From the NCBI GenBank assembly GCA_029248665.1, contig JAQWIW010000024.1, positions 1 to 54,979 of the forward strand: a stretch of DNA of 54,979 bases, given 5' to 3'. This stretch comes from Opitutia bacterium (lineage in GTDB: Bacteria > Verrucomicrobiota > Verrucomicrobiia > Opitutales > Coraliomargaritaceae). How positions within the stretch are numbered: position 1 is the stretch's first letter; each line of letters opens with the position of its first letter. The notes beneath the pieces are model-generated. The model saw nothing but the letters and a program-made list of their open reading frames with translations. It did no database searches and was not told the DNA's origin. Both the position numbers and the translations under genes were made by a program. This document shows, piece by piece, positions 16,655 through 26,445 of this stretch.

Positions 16655-17311
16655 ATGAGTCCAAGTGAGCTTTTAAAAATGATCCCTGATCCTTATGAAA
16701 TAGTAAGACGTAGCCTAAACGCCTATTTCACAACATTCCATGATCACACTGCATCAGGAATAAACAACATTCCTAAAACCGGCCCCATTATATTTGCTTC
16801 TAATCATTCAAGCTTTTATGATCCTCCAGTGATAGGCATCAAAAGCCCTCGTCCCATTCATTACCTAGCTAGAGATACTTTATTCAAAGGATTTTTTGGA
16901 GAATGCCTACACGCGATAGAAACCATCCCCATAGCCAGAGGCACTGCAGATGTAACTTCAATTAAAGCAATCTTCAAGGCACTCAAAAAAGGAGGAGCCG
17001 CTGCTATTTTCCCAGAAGGAACACGCTCACTTGATGGACACTTAAAAGAACCTCAAGCAGGGACAGGTATGATTGCAATAAAATCAAAAGCTACTGTCGT
17101 TCCAACACGAATATTTGGAGCCTTTGAAGCCTTTGGCCGAAATGAGAAATTGCCTATCTTAGGTAAAAGAATACATATCGTATACGGAGTGCCACTATCC
17201 ACTGAAGCAATAGACCCCGGGAAAGAACATCCTGACAGATATCTTGAAGCATCAAAAAAAATCATGCACGCTATCAACCAAATTCAACCATCCGATATTC
17301 CTATAGTATAA
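16655..17311 (+). CDS. plsC: 1-acyl-sn-glycerol-3-phosphate acyltransferase
   Basis: A 218-residue acyltransferase with the catalytic HX4D box in NHSSFYDPP, the substrate motif [12 protein letters not shown], and FPEGTRS. It adds the second acyl chain in phosphatidic acid synthesis at the inner membrane. There is no strong membrane helix at the N-terminus, so attachment is probably peripheral. It lies between cmk (1 base) and purM (2 bases), in one transcription unit. Confidence 0.9.
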   Translation: MSPSELLKMIPDPYEIVRRSLNAYFTTFHDHTASGINNIPKTGPIIFASNHSSFYDPPVIGIKSPRPIHYLARDTLFKGFFGECLHAIETIPIARGTADVTSIKAIFKALKKGGAAAIFPEGTRSLDGHLKEPQAGTGMIAIKSKATVVPTRIFGAFEAFGRNEKLPILGKRIHIVYGVPLSTEAIDPGKEHPDRYLEASKKIMHAINQIQPSDIPIV

Positions 17312-17313
17312 TT

Positions 17314-18498
17314 ATGAACCAAGATCGCTATTCCTTAAGAGGTGTGTCCTCCACAAAAGACGAGGTACATGCCGTTGTTGATAAAATGAGCAAAGGACTT
17401 TTCCCTGGAGCTTTTTGTAAAATTAATCCTGATTTTTTGACTGGCAACCCAGACAAATGTTGCGTCATTCATTCCGATGGATCCGGCACCAAAAGTACAC
17501 TGGCTTACCTCCACTTTAAAGAAACAGGCGACCCTTCAGCTTTTAGAAAAACCGCTCAAGATAGTATGGTAATGAATATCGATGATCTTATATGCATTGG
17601 CGTTACTGATAATATTCTTATCTCTAGTACTATTAATCGAAATGCTCGCAATATTCCAGGCCCTGTGTTGGCAGAACTAATTTCTGGCACAGAATCTTTT
17701 TTACAGTCTCTACGAGATAATGACATCTTGATTCATAGTGGTGGAGGTGAAACCGCTGATGTGGGAGATTTGACACCCACTGTCACTGTAGATTCTTGTG
17801 CCGTTGCTGTCATGGATCGAGAGCAAGTTATCGATAATGCAAATATAAAGCCTGGTCTTTCTATAGTTGGCTTAGCTTCATACGGACAGGCAAGCTACGA
17901 AAACTTTTACAATTCAGGGATTGGCAGTAATGGATTGACCAGTGCAAGACATGACTTACTGAAAAAAGATTACTACGAAAAATATCCAGAAACTACCGAT
18001 AGGCAAACAGACAGCGAATACCTCTACTGCGGCCCCTATAAAATGAACGACCCGCTTCCTGAATCCAATCTTACTGTCGGCGAAGCCCTACTCAGCCCTA
18101 CTCGAACCTACGCACCTGTAGTCAAAAAACTTTTATCCGAATATCGCTCGGATATCAAAGGCATGGTACATTGTTCAGGCGGCGGACAAACAAAATGCTT
18201 ACGCTTTGGAACTGAAGTACATTTCATAAAAGATTCTTTATTGCCTATTCCTCCCATCTTTAAAGCGATACAAAAAGCGAGCCAGACGAGCGATGAAGAA
18301 ATGTACCGAGTTTATAATATGGGTCATCGCTTAGAAATTTATTGTTTGCCTGAAATAGCAGATGCAATAATTCAAATGAGCCAATCTTTTGGCATTGAAG
18401 CAGCTGTCATAGGACGAACTGAGTCTATTCAAAGCAATGATAATACAAATACTCTTACTATACATCATCAGGATAAAAAACTAAACTATAAGATCTAA
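17314..18498 (+). CDS. purM: Phosphoribosylformylglycinamidine cyclo-ligase (AIR synthase)
   Basis: A 394-residue PurM of the longer form, with [14 protein letters not shown], the ATP-binding [24 protein letters not shown], the VGLASYGQ strand and [12 protein letters not shown]. It closes the imidazole ring to form AIR in purine synthesis. The layout with [15 protein letters not shown] at the N-terminus is the branch seen in Bacteroidota and Verrucomicrobiota rather than the roughly 345-residue proteobacterial type. It ends the tyrA-to-purM run; an exported binding protein follows after 22 bases. Confidence 0.9.
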   Translation: MNQDRYSLRGVSSTKDEVHAVVDKMSKGLFPGAFCKINPDFLTGNPDKCCVIHSDGSGTKSTLAYLHFKETGDPSAFRKTAQDSMVMNIDDLICIGVTDNILISSTINRNARNIPGPVLAELISGTESFLQSLRDNDILIHSGGGETADVGDLTPTVTVDSCAVAVMDREQVIDNANIKPGLSIVGLASYGQASYENFYNSGIGSNGLTSARHDLLKKDYYEKYPETTDRQTDSEYLYCGPYKMNDPLPESNLTVGEALLSPTRTYAPVVKKLLSEYRSDIKGMVHCSGGGQTKCLRFGTEVHFIKDSLLPIPPIFKAIQKASQTSDEEMYRVYNMGHRLEIYCLPEIADAIIQMSQSFGIEAAVIGRTESIQSNDNTNTLTIHHQDKKLNYKI

Positions 18499-18520
18499 AC
18501 GATATCCTAATGAAACAAAT

Positions 18521-19489
18521 ATGAATAAAGCTATTGTCTATATAATAAGCCTTCTCGTTCTTCTAAACTTTTCTTCAGCCCTTCAGGCACAAAATAATGA
18601 ACTCCTTGGATCCTACAAAATTGTTTTCATAGGAAAGGATAAAGAAAGCTCCAAATATAAAGCTGTTTTTTCAGGAGTAAAAGATGCTGCAAAATCTTTA
18701 GGGAAAGAATTTTCCATTGAAGTTGAAGCGATTGAATTTAGCCCTATTCACACCCAATCAGAAGCGCAGTCTAAAGCGATTATCCAATCCTTTCTTAAAA
18801 ACGTGGATGGAATAATATTAAGCCCATCAGAAAAAGAAAACCTTAGCTCCATTCTTGAATTAACCCAATTCTACCAAAAAGAAGTCGTCTTTCTTGAGCA
18901 GAATGTTGACTCCATAACTCCCTTGCTAACCATACAATCCGATGAATTTAAAGCGGGCCAACTCATCGGAAAAGCTATTTTGAAGAAGTTGCCGACGCAA
19001 GGACGAGTTGCTATCTTAACTTCTTCTGAACCTTCCCCTATTTTTGAAGATCGAATGAGGGGAGTAAAATCCATATTGGGCTATAAGCGAATCGAAACCA
19101 TAGTTCAAACTAAGCCCGATTATAAAAGTGCCCTAAAAAGCATCAAACAAGCGGAAGATGAAGATGTGAACCATCATATTAAAGGGTGGGTATTTCTTGA
19201 TGATTGGGCTTTACGAGGCATGCCAGATTTGCCCTGGCAGCCAAATTCAATTCCTTTAGTAACGATACAATCTTCTGTAACGACTAATTTATTTTACGAC
19301 CTTGGGTACTTACAATCCATGGCACTTCACCCATTTCATGACTGGGGCTATCAAGCTTCAAAAGCTCTCATTGAAAAGCTATTTAAAAAACAGACACCCG
19401 ACAGCACTATGATGATGCTCAACCCCATTTTGGTGAATTGGAAAAATATCGAAGCATCTGAAGCTGATTGGAAACAATGGCTTCGCTAA
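18521..19489 (+). CDS. Periplasmic sugar-binding-type protein (Peripla_BP_4/LacI-like fold), orphan
   Basis: A 322-residue protein with a clear signal peptide (YIISLLVLLNFSSALQAQ, cleavage near ALQA-QN). The rest follows the ribose-binding-protein plan: KIVFIGKD, VDGIILSPSEKENL, FLEQNVDS, SDEFKAGQLIGKAIL, GRVAILTSSEPSPIFEDRMRGVKS and a C-terminal lobe. The DEFKAG segment and the repeated ligand-contact aromatics suggest a carbohydrate or related small ligand. No ABC transporter ATPase or permease is nearby, so it may serve a sensor or a remote transporter. The stop codon lies in a triple CTAAG repeat (19486-19500). Confidence 0.75.
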   Translation: MNKAIVYIISLLVLLNFSSALQAQNNELLGSYKIVFIGKDKESSKYKAVFSGVKDAAKSLGKEFSIEVEAIEFSPIHTQSEAQSKAIIQSFLKNVDGIILSPSEKENLSSILELTQFYQKEVVFLEQNVDSITPLLTIQSDEFKAGQLIGKAILKKLPTQGRVAILTSSEPSPIFEDRMRGVKSILGYKRIETIVQTKPDYKSALKSIKQAEDEDVNHHIKGWVFLDDWALRGMPDLPWQPNSIPLVTIQSSVTTNLFYDLGYLQSMALHPFHDWGYQASKALIEKLFKKQTPDSTMMMLNPILVNWKNIEASEADWKQWLR

Positions 19490-19556
19490 GCTAAGCTAAG
19501 TTAGAATATTTAAAAAATAACTCACTTTTATAACGATAACGCATAACTTATATCAT

Positions 19557-21659
19557 ATGAAACACCCTTTTCTTCAACAAAAACAACTGCCGGAATGGTC
19601 GCACATGCTTCCTTCAAAAATTGAAGTTGATATAAATAAAGCTTTGCAAGAAGCAGAAAATGTAATCCACGATATTTCAAAATTATCTGAAACAAATACA
19701 GTATTAAATTATTCTAATACTTTTGCCGCTTTTGAAAAAGGTCTCGAACCTCTCAATACGGCATGGGGATTTGTGAATCATCTCGACAGCGTAAACAACT
19801 CAAAAGATTTAAGGGAAGCATTCAATGCTATGCTCCCTAAAGTCACTAAATTTTATACCGACATCCCTTTAAATTCAGATCTTTGGAAGGTATTAAAAAC
19901 ATCTGGAGATAGTGCAATCATCAAGCAATTATCACCAACTCAACAAAGACACATCCAAGAAACCTTAGAAGACTTTCGAGAAGAAGGAGCCGATTTACCG
20001 AATGAAAAAAAAGAGCAAATTCGGCACATCCAAAAAGACCTAGCTGAATTAACTCAAAAATATTCTGAAAATTGTCTAGATGCCACAAATGCTTGGGAAC
20101 ACATCGTCAATGATCCCAAAAAATTAGAAGGGCTCCCCGAATCAGCACTTCAAGCAGCAAAAGAAAGTGCACAAGCAAAAGGGCATGAAAATGCTTGGCG
20201 ATTCACATTAGAGGCCACGAGTTACATTCCCGTCATGAGCTATGCTAAGCATCACGATCTCAGAAAAACGGTTTGGAAAGCATACCAATCCATTGGACGA
20301 AACGCTCCTTACGACAATCAAGGCTTAGTTGCACAAATCCTTAAACTCCGCCACAGATATGCACAGATTATTGGCAAAAAAGATTTTGCCGAATACACAA
20401 CTAATCGAAGGATGGTCAAAAACGGTTGCTCCGCTTCTTCTTTTATTGAATCGATGCATTCTCAAATAAAAATTGCCTTCCATTCTGAATCTACCCTCCT
20501 TAAAGAGTATAAAGCATCGAAAAGCGCGCAAAATGACAAAACTCTAGAACCCTGGGACATAGGCTATTGGTCTGAACAACATCAGAAAGAACATTTTCAA
20601 TTCGATGAAGAAGTTCTTCGTCCATACTTTCCTATAAATAAGGTTATTGATGGCCTTTTTTCTATCTGTGAAAAACTCTTTGACTTAAAAATTGAAGCGG
20701 TTGAAACAATCTACATAGATCCCAAAGTGCCTAAGGAAGGAGACACATTTAATCCACAAAAACTTCCTGAAGTTTGGCACCCAGATGTGTCACTTTATAA
20801 TTTATATGACAAGCCGACCAACACCTTATTAGGAAGCTTTTACGCAGATTGGCATCCAAGAGAAAGCAAACGTAGTGGTGCCTGGATGAACTATTTGCGA
20901 ACTGGCTCAAGAAGCGAAACTCATACACCTCACCTAGGGCTTATTTGTGGTAACTTAACTCCACCATTAAAAGATATACCTTCACTTTTAACACACCATG
21001 AAGTTGAAACCATTTTCCATGAATTTGGGCATCTACTCCATCACTTATGTGGCACAGTTGAAGTGCCCTCATTAAATGGAGTCAATGTCGCTTGGGATTT
21101 TGTTGAGCTGCCTTCACAAATTATGGAGAATTGGTGCTGGGAACGAGAAAGCTTAGACTTATTTGCTCGGCATTACCAAACCAATAAACCTATCCCAGAA
21201 GAACTCTTTGAAAAGATGCAAGCCTGCAAAAATCACTTTAAGGCTATGGGCACAATGCGGCAATTAAGTTTAGCTAAACTCGACTTAGACCTGCACCGTG
21301 ATTGGGTCTTAAATCCCGATAAACCCATTGATGCCTACCTAAAAGAGCGACTCAAAGATTATCACTTTAATTTCAAGACACCCACATATCCGATGACTTG
21401 TAACTTTGGACATTTGTTCAGTAGTACTACGGGTTATGCTGCTGGCTATTATTCATATAAATGGGCTGAAGTTTTAGATGCCGATGCCTTCACCCGATTT
21501 CAAAAAGAAGGCTTGCTCAACCCAACAACAGGTTCGGCCTTCAGAAATACAATATTAGCAAAAGGAAATTCGGAAGATCCCTATAAGCTTTTTCAAGATT
21601 TTATGGGGCGAAACCCGCAGACCGACGCACTCTTAAAAAGAGACGGAATTACTGCTTAA
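19557..21659 (+). CDS. prlC: M3 family oligopeptidase (oligopeptidase A / PrlC-like)
   Basis: A 700-residue zinc metallopeptidase. The catalytic motif HEFGH lies in ETIFHEFGHLLHHL with the third ligand Glu in the downstream WDFVELPSQIMENW helix. The N-terminal helical half and the C-terminal GYAAGYYSYKWAEVLDADAF are typical of the PrlC/OpdA branch. It degrades peptides, including cleaved signal peptides, in the cytoplasm; no signal sequence is present. It shares TTAA (21656-21659) with the converging CPBP gene. Confidence 0.9.
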   Translation: MKHPFLQQKQLPEWSHMLPSKIEVDINKALQEAENVIHDISKLSETNTVLNYSNTFAAFEKGLEPLNTAWGFVNHLDSVNNSKDLREAFNAMLPKVTKFYTDIPLNSDLWKVLKTSGDSAIIKQLSPTQQRHIQETLEDFREEGADLPNEKKEQIRHIQKDLAELTQKYSENCLDATNAWEHIVNDPKKLEGLPESALQAAKESAQAKGHENAWRFTLEATSYIPVMSYAKHHDLRKTVWKAYQSIGRNAPYDNQGLVAQILKLRHRYAQIIGKKDFAEYTTNRRMVKNGCSASSFIESMHSQIKIAFHSESTLLKEYKASKSAQNDKTLEPWDIGYWSEQHQKEHFQFDEEVLRPYFPINKVIDGLFSICEKLFDLKIEAVETIYIDPKVPKEGDTFNPQKLPEVWHPDVSLYNLYDKPTNTLLGSFYADWHPRESKRSGAWMNYLRTGSRSETHTPHLGLICGNLTPPLKDIPSLLTHHEVETIFHEFGHLLHHLCGTVEVPSLNGVNVAWDFVELPSQIMENWCWERESLDLFARHYQTNKPIPEELFEKMQACKNHFKAMGTMRQLSLAKLDLDLHRDWVLNPDKPIDAYLKERLKDYHFNFKTPTYPMTCNFGHLFSSTTGYAAGYYSYKWAEVLDADAFTRFQKEGLLNPTTGSAFRNTILAKGNSEDPYKLFQDFMGRNPQTDALLKRDGITA

Positions 21660-22273
21660 AATACAATGTAGCCCTGCGCTAGCTTCACACCAAAGACACC
21701 TAGGTTAAGAACCATGTGCGCAATGATCGAAGGTAAAAGCGATTGATTTGCATTCCAAGGACCAAAACGTAAGGCATAAAAACACACTGAATTAAAAAAT
21801 AAAATCCAAGTGTTGAAAATTCCTTGCACGGTAAAGTTCCAAGCGAATCCCTCTTCCATTGACCATAAGTAGCCATGCACTAAAGCAAAAACAAGCGAGA
21901 AGCCTAAACAACTTAAGACCAAAGCATTACGCCCTCGATTCTGCACGACTAAATACCCGCGAAAGACGACCTCTTCGATCACACCCGCAGAAACTGAAGC
22001 AAAAACAAAAAACCATACCATTTCACTTTGTGCCTCCACTATACCTAAAGCATACTCTCCAATCACCGCATTGCCCAATAAAACAAAAGCCGCTAAGACC
22101 GAAGCAAAGATTAATAACCCAGTCGTTGGTTTTGCTCCTGGCAATGCCTTAACATTTGGACGACCCGCAACAAAGGATCGAATGTCTGCACGATATAAAT
22201 TAGCGATATAGAGGCCAATCGCACAGTAGATTAAAATAATTAAAGGATCTTCATTCATAACTACTCGAGACAA
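21656..22273 (-). CDS. CPBP family intramembrane glutamic endopeptidase
   Basis: A 205-residue membrane protein with about five or six helices. The active-site motif EEVVFRGYL (EExxxR) is followed by SLVFALVHG (FxxxH) and a C-terminal IIAHMVLNLG (HxxxN/D), all in membrane segments, as in Rce1/CAAX-like proteases. Substrates of bacterial members are mostly unknown; some process peptides or act in phage exclusion. It lies 9 bases downstream of the dUTPase gene and is probably translated from the same message. Confidence 0.85.
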   Translation of the reverse strand: MSRVVMNEDPLIILIYCAIGLYIANLYRADIRSFVAGRPNVKALPGAKPTTGLLIFASVLAAFVLLGNAVIGEYALGIVEAQSEMVWFFVFASVSAGVIEEVVFRGYLVVQNRGRNALVLSCLGFSLVFALVHGYLWSMEEGFAWNFTVQGIFNTWILFFNSVCFYALRFGPWNANQSLLPSIIAHMVLNLGVFGVKLAQGYIVF

Positions 22274-22282
22274 AAATCCCTC

Positions 22283-22654
22283 TTAAATATGACGAGAATC
22301 TGATTCATCTTTATCTTTATAGCCACTTTCTTGGCGATCATGATTTACCTGATTCTTTTTCACATAAGCATTATAAACATCTTCTGGGGTCATTCCCATA
22401 ACTTGTGCTAGCGAAATTAAGAAATGAAATAAATCGACGATTTCCACTTTTGCATTTTGCTCATCAAAATCTTGATACTTAGCCCACCACTTCCATGGCA
22501 CAGAATCAATTAATTCAGCTATTTCTTGTTGCATCGCACGCGTATAGTTTAAAACCCATTTTGTTTTTTCTTCTTCACTAAGATTTTCGGTCACGACTCC
22601 AATACGCTTATTAAGAGTGTCTTGCATTTCAAATATAGTATCTAATTTATCCAT
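22283..22654 (-). CDS. Dimeric all-alpha dUTP diphosphatase (dUTPase_2 family)
   Basis: A 123-residue MazG-fold protein. QQEIAELIDSVPWKWW carries the first metal-binding Glu pair and VEIVDLFHFLISLAQ the second (ExxD). The SVPWKWW segment is characteristic of the dimeric dUTPase group rather than of MazG itself. It hydrolyses dUTP to dUMP, keeping uracil out of DNA. It is smaller than phage and protozoan members. An AT-rich gap of 207 bases separates it from the divergent gene at 22862. Confidence 0.82.
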   Translation of the reverse strand: MDKLDTIFEMQDTLNKRIGVVTENLSEEEKTKWVLNYTRAMQQEIAELIDSVPWKWWAKYQDFDEQNAKVEIVDLFHFLISLAQVMGMTPEDVYNAYVKKNQVNHDRQESGYKDKDESDSRHI

Positions 22655-22861
22655 AATCGAAAAAATTAACGGCTTAGCATTTTACGGCAAGTTGATTTCT
22701 TTAAATTGGGTACAAAACAATTAAAAACTTGCACCTAAAAATGTTACAATATACCCATTAGTGATAATCCGATAATAAAGTGTATTATGATTTCAAAGCA
22801 TATCGGATGTCAGAAATAATCATAAAACGATACAATAAAATAACCATAACGGATAAACCAG

Positions 22862-23398
22862 ATGCCAGAATTCGAAGAAACTAATAATTCAAAAAAAGAA
22901 GAGGAAGCGTATTCCCCAAGAAACGACAGCCAGCCTCGCTCACGAAGAAGAAGCGGTGGATTTAAAAATGACTCTGCTCCCACACAAGATTTAAACATTG
23001 GAGAAATTGATCCAAGTAGCATACGAGCTGAAGCAAGCGCCGAAGAAGCCCAAGTAGTGAAAGAAACTCCTGCAGAAACTGTAAAAGAAGCAAAGAAGCC
23101 AGAACCGAAAAAAAAGAATGTGCCACTCAATCAAAATACATTGAGAGCGATTCAAGAGCTTGAAGAGAAGATTGCGGATAAGAAACAAGCACGAGAAGCA
23201 CGCTATGCTGAAAAACGCTCTCGCGGGAACAATAGAAAACCGAAGAAAAAGGCAGGACTCTTTGGAGGTATCGCTAATTTCATCGCTTCACTTTTTGGCA
23301 AAAAACCAAAGCACAAAAAAGGCTCCCAAAGGAATAGACGCTATTCAAATTCAAGAGGGAAGCAAAGACGCCCGTATTCAAAAAACAAACACCGTTAA
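22862..23398 (+). CDS. Small highly basic hypothetical protein with an internal amphipathic segment
   Basis: A 178-residue protein of unknown function. The N-terminal third is acidic and Ser/Asn-rich, the middle is a KKPEPKKKN-type linker and a short charged helix (RAIQELEEKIADKKQAREAR), and the last third is very basic. Between two basic blocks lies LFGGIANFIASLFGKK, an amphipathic or weakly membrane-binding helix. Such a charge gradient suggests RNA, DNA or membrane-surface binding. It is 19 bases upstream of murA and probably in its operon. The 206-base upstream region has several AT-rich hexamers but no promoter I would assign. Confidence 0.65.
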   Translation: MPEFEETNNSKKEEEAYSPRNDSQPRSRRRSGGFKNDSAPTQDLNIGEIDPSSIRAEASAEEAQVVKETPAETVKEAKKPEPKKKNVPLNQNTLRAIQELEEKIADKKQAREARYAEKRSRGNNRKPKKKAGLFGGIANFIASLFGKKPKHKKGSQRNRRYSNSRGKQRRPYSKNKHR

Positions 23399-23417
23399 TT
23401 TTTAGAACTAAGTAAAT

Positions 23418-24713
23418 ATGGATGTTTTCCGAGTTGAAGGCAATGGGCCACTAGAAGGAGAAATTAAAATAAGCGGTTCGAAAAATTCCGCTTTACCTAT
23501 ATTTGCAGCCTGCCTTTTAACGAGTGAACCTGTTCATTTAAAAAATATTCCCAACCTTAGCGATATTCGCTACATGGTTGAGATACTAGAATACCTAGGT
23601 GCCAAAATTGAGAATCCAGAAATAGGTGAATGGATCATCCATGCCGAAACAATATCGCACATTGCTCCCTATGAACTGGTTCGGAAAATGCGCGCTTCTG
23701 TATGCCTTTTAGGCCCTCTCGTTGCTCGATTAAAAAAGGCGGAAGTCTCAATTCCAGGCGGATGTGTAATCGGACCTCGCCCAATTGATCTTCACCTCAA
23801 AGGCTTGAGAAAGTTAAACTGCGATGTCCGTATTTCTAATGGCTATGTCCATATTGATGCCTCAGATATTCGTGGCTCAGATTTATTTCTAGGAGGACGT
23901 AACGGAAGCACTGTCACAGGGACAGCCAACCTCATAATGGCAGCCGTACTCACCCCAGGAACAACCCGAATTGAGAGTGCCGCATGTGAACCTGAAATCA
24001 TCGACCTATGCCAGTTATTGATGAAAATGGGTGCACAAATTGAACAAATCGGTGGACCCGAATTAATAATCACTGGAGTGGACAAACTGCATGGTTGTGA
24101 ACATAGCATCATTCCCGATAGAATCGAAGCAGGTACCTTTATTTGTGCCGCCGCTATAACAAAAGGTCATGTTACCTTAAAAGGTATTTCCTTTAAATAC
24201 CTAGGTGCGTTTTTAGATAAGATTCAAGAAGCAGAACTCCCCATGGAAATTTCTGATGATTCGATCACCATCTTGCCTTACAAAGGTAGCTTAAAGCCCG
24301 TAGACATTATTACTTTACCCTACCCGGGATTTCCCACCGACTTACAAGCACAAATGTGCGCCTTGATGTCTATCACCGAAGGCATATCCATCATTACTGA
24401 AAAAATTTACCCTAATCGTTTCATGCATATTCCAGAGCTTCAACGAATGGGTGCTAATATTGCCATTGAAGGAGCAAGTGCAATCATCAAGGGATCTAGT
24501 CCATTTTCTGGAGCACCTGTCATGGCTTCTGACTTAAGGGCGTCTGCTGCTCTTATCTTGGCAGGACTTGCAAGCAATAATACAACTTGGGTACAGCGTA
24601 TTTACCACCTAGATCGAGGCTATGAATCTTTTGAACAAAAACTGTCGGCACTCGGTGCAAAAATCGAACGTTTATCCGAAAAAGAAATTCCTAGCGACCT
24701 ATTAGAGGCTTAA
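23418..24713 (+). CDS. murA: UDP-N-acetylglucosamine 1-carboxyvinyltransferase
   Basis: A 431-residue MurA. Key residues are visible: Lys22 in GSKNSALP, Arg92 in KMRASV, Cys116 in SIPGGCVIGPRPIDLH (the residue attacked by fosfomycin), GFPTDLQAQMCAL and the C-terminal RIYHLDRGYE. It transfers enolpyruvate to UDP-GlcNAc, the first committed step of peptidoglycan synthesis in the cytoplasm. Presence of Cys rather than Asp predicts fosfomycin sensitivity of the enzyme. It is followed by ruvB after 43 bases. Confidence 0.95.
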   Translation: MDVFRVEGNGPLEGEIKISGSKNSALPIFAACLLTSEPVHLKNIPNLSDIRYMVEILEYLGAKIENPEIGEWIIHAETISHIAPYELVRKMRASVCLLGPLVARLKKAEVSIPGGCVIGPRPIDLHLKGLRKLNCDVRISNGYVHIDASDIRGSDLFLGGRNGSTVTGTANLIMAAVLTPGTTRIESAACEPEIIDLCQLLMKMGAQIEQIGGPELIITGVDKLHGCEHSIIPDRIEAGTFICAAAITKGHVTLKGISFKYLGAFLDKIQEAELPMEISDDSITILPYKGSLKPVDIITLPYPGFPTDLQAQMCALMSITEGISIITEKIYPNRFMHIPELQRMGANIAIEGASAIIKGSSPFSGAPVMASDLRASAALILAGLASNNTTWVQRIYHLDRGYESFEQKLSALGAKIERLSEKEIPSDLLEA

Positions 24714-24756
24714 ATTGTCTGTTGAAGTTCCCACATTATCTGTCTAACTTTTTTTC

Positions 24757-25794
24757 ATGGCTGAATCGGACACAAAAATTCCTAACGACGAAACTTCAAA
24801 AATTGAAACTGCCTTAGAGGCATCCACCGAATGCCCTGATTCAATCATTCGTCCAAGTGCCTTCGGGGACTTTGCTGGCCAGAAAAAAACCGTTGAGCGT
24901 CTATCGATCATGGTAGGTGCTGCACTATCTCGAAACGAACCCCTTAATCATATTTTACTCAGCGGACCTCCTGGGTTAGGGAAAACTACTCTATCATTTA
25001 TTATTGGCCATGAAATGGGAGCACAAGTTGTCATTACCTCAGGCCCTGTCATTGATAAGCCCGCCGATCTTGCAGGATTACTGACTAATCTTAATGAAGG
25101 GGACATCCTCTTTATTGATGAAATTCATCGCATGCCAAAAACGGTTGAAGAATATCTTTATTCCGCAATGGAAGATTTTCGGATTGATATTATGATCGAC
25201 CAAGGCCCCAACGCTCGAAGCGTACGTCTTAATCTTCCAAAATTCACTTTAATCGGAGCCACCACACGTATCGGATTGCTCACCGCACCTCTACGAAGTC
25301 GTTTTACGCTACAGTCTCGCCTAGATTATTATAATCTGCAGACCTTAGAAGGGATCATTCAGCGTACCTGCCAAATTCTCAATGTGCCTTTCACTGAAGA
25401 CGGAGCTAGCGAAATAGCAAAACGTGCCCGAGGAACTCCTAGAATTGCCAACAATTTAATCAACTTCTGCCGAGATTACGCCATGCAAAAAAGCGACGGA
25501 GTGGTCACTCAAGAACAAGCGAATAAGGCTCTTGAATTATTGGAAATTGATCACCGAGGATTGGATGAACTTGATAAAAAATTGCTCCGAATCATCGCCG
25601 ATAACTACAAAGGTGGGCCCGTAGGCCTACGAACACTTGCGGTAGCCGTGGGCGAAGAAGCCCACACCTTGGAAGAAGTTCACGAACCTTTTTTAATACA
25701 AGAAGGCTATATTGCCCGCACCGCCCAAGGTAGAATTCTTTCTGATAAAGGTTGGCAGGTTGTAGGGATTGCTCCTCCTACTCCACAAGAATAA
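24757..25794 (+). CDS. ruvB: Holliday junction branch-migration helicase RuvB
   Basis: A 345-residue AAA+ protein. The opening RPSAFGDFAGQKKTVERL, Walker A GPPGLGKTTL, Walker B LFIDEIHR, the RuvB hairpin region EDFRIDIMIDQGPNARS, sensor 1 IGATTRIGLLTAPLRSRF and the winged-helix end GYIARTAQGRILS are all present. It drives branch migration with RuvA. ruvC is also in this window (minus strand, about 33 kb) but ruvA is not. The N-terminal tail of about 30 residues is slightly long and polar. Confidence 0.96.
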   Translation: MAESDTKIPNDETSKIETALEASTECPDSIIRPSAFGDFAGQKKTVERLSIMVGAALSRNEPLNHILLSGPPGLGKTTLSFIIGHEMGAQVVITSGPVIDKPADLAGLLTNLNEGDILFIDEIHRMPKTVEEYLYSAMEDFRIDIMIDQGPNARSVRLNLPKFTLIGATTRIGLLTAPLRSRFTLQSRLDYYNLQTLEGIIQRTCQILNVPFTEDGASEIAKRARGTPRIANNLINFCRDYAMQKSDGVVTQEQANKALELLEIDHRGLDELDKKLLRIIADNYKGGPVGLRTLAVAVGEEAHTLEEVHEPFLIQEGYIARTAQGRILSDKGWQVVGIAPPTPQE

Positions 25795-25821
25795 AACTCA
25801 CACTAAAACACCAATAGTTCT

Positions 25822-26388
25822 ATGGGAAGAAATTCAATTCATAAAATAAAACGTACTCCACGATACTCTCAGCCATCGTCCCCAATTCTTTTGGAAAATG
25901 AAGATGATTTGATGGATCTTATTGAAGGCACAGAAAAGCCTCTATTACTTATTCTAGAGGGTGTACAAGATCCGCATAATTTAGGTGCTTGTTTACGAAC
26001 TGCATCTGGGGCTGGTGTGCACGCTGTTATTGCCCCTATCAAGGGAGCTTGTGGGTTAACGGATACGGTTAAAGATATTGCCTGCGGCGGAGCTGACGAA
26101 GTGCCCTTCTTAAAAGTAAAAAATATGCTTAGCTTCATTCGCAAACTGAAGGATAAAGGCATACAAATTGTCGGTACATCTGATCGAGGCACAGGCAGCC
26201 TTTATGATGTCGACCTTAACCAAGCTACCGCATTAATCTTGGGCAGCGAAGGATGGGGACTGCGCAAAATTACCGGGGAACTCTGTGATCACTTAATCTC
26301 TATTCCGATGGCAGGTAGAGTAGACTGTTTAAATGTTTCCGTTTCCGCCGGTGTTTGCCTCTATGAAACCGTTCGCCAAAGACGATAA
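25822..26388 (+). CDS. rlmB: SpoU-family RNA 2'-O-methyltransferase (RlmB-like, N-domain reduced)
   Basis: A 188-residue SPOUT methyltransferase. The knotted domain is clear: LEGVQDPHNLGACLRTA (motif 1), LILGSEGWGLR (motif 2) and IPMAGRVDCLNVSVSAGVCLYE (motif 3). RlmB, which methylates G2251 of 23S rRNA, is normally about 245 residues with an N-terminal L30e-like RNA-binding domain; here only about 40 residues precede the knot, a basic stretch without that domain. The substrate could therefore be a tRNA or another rRNA site. It follows ruvB after 27 bases. Confidence 0.78.
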   Translation: MGRNSIHKIKRTPRYSQPSSPILLENEDDLMDLIEGTEKPLLLILEGVQDPHNLGACLRTASGAGVHAVIAPIKGACGLTDTVKDIACGGADEVPFLKVKNMLSFIRKLKDKGIQIVGTSDRGTGSLYDVDLNQATALILGSEGWGLRKITGELCDHLISIPMAGRVDCLNVSVSAGVCLYETVRQRR

Positions 26389-26445
26389 ATCAATCACCAA
26401 CTCAACTAACATTGCCTTATTAATTAAGAATTTATTTATATCCAA

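Noticed and set aside
22655-22861. Possible small RNA or promoter in the 207-base gap between the dUTPase gene and the basic protein
   Set aside because: Several AT-rich hexamers and a repeated CGGAT/GATG.CAGAA-like string occur, but no consistent box spacing, hairpin or known RNA signature.
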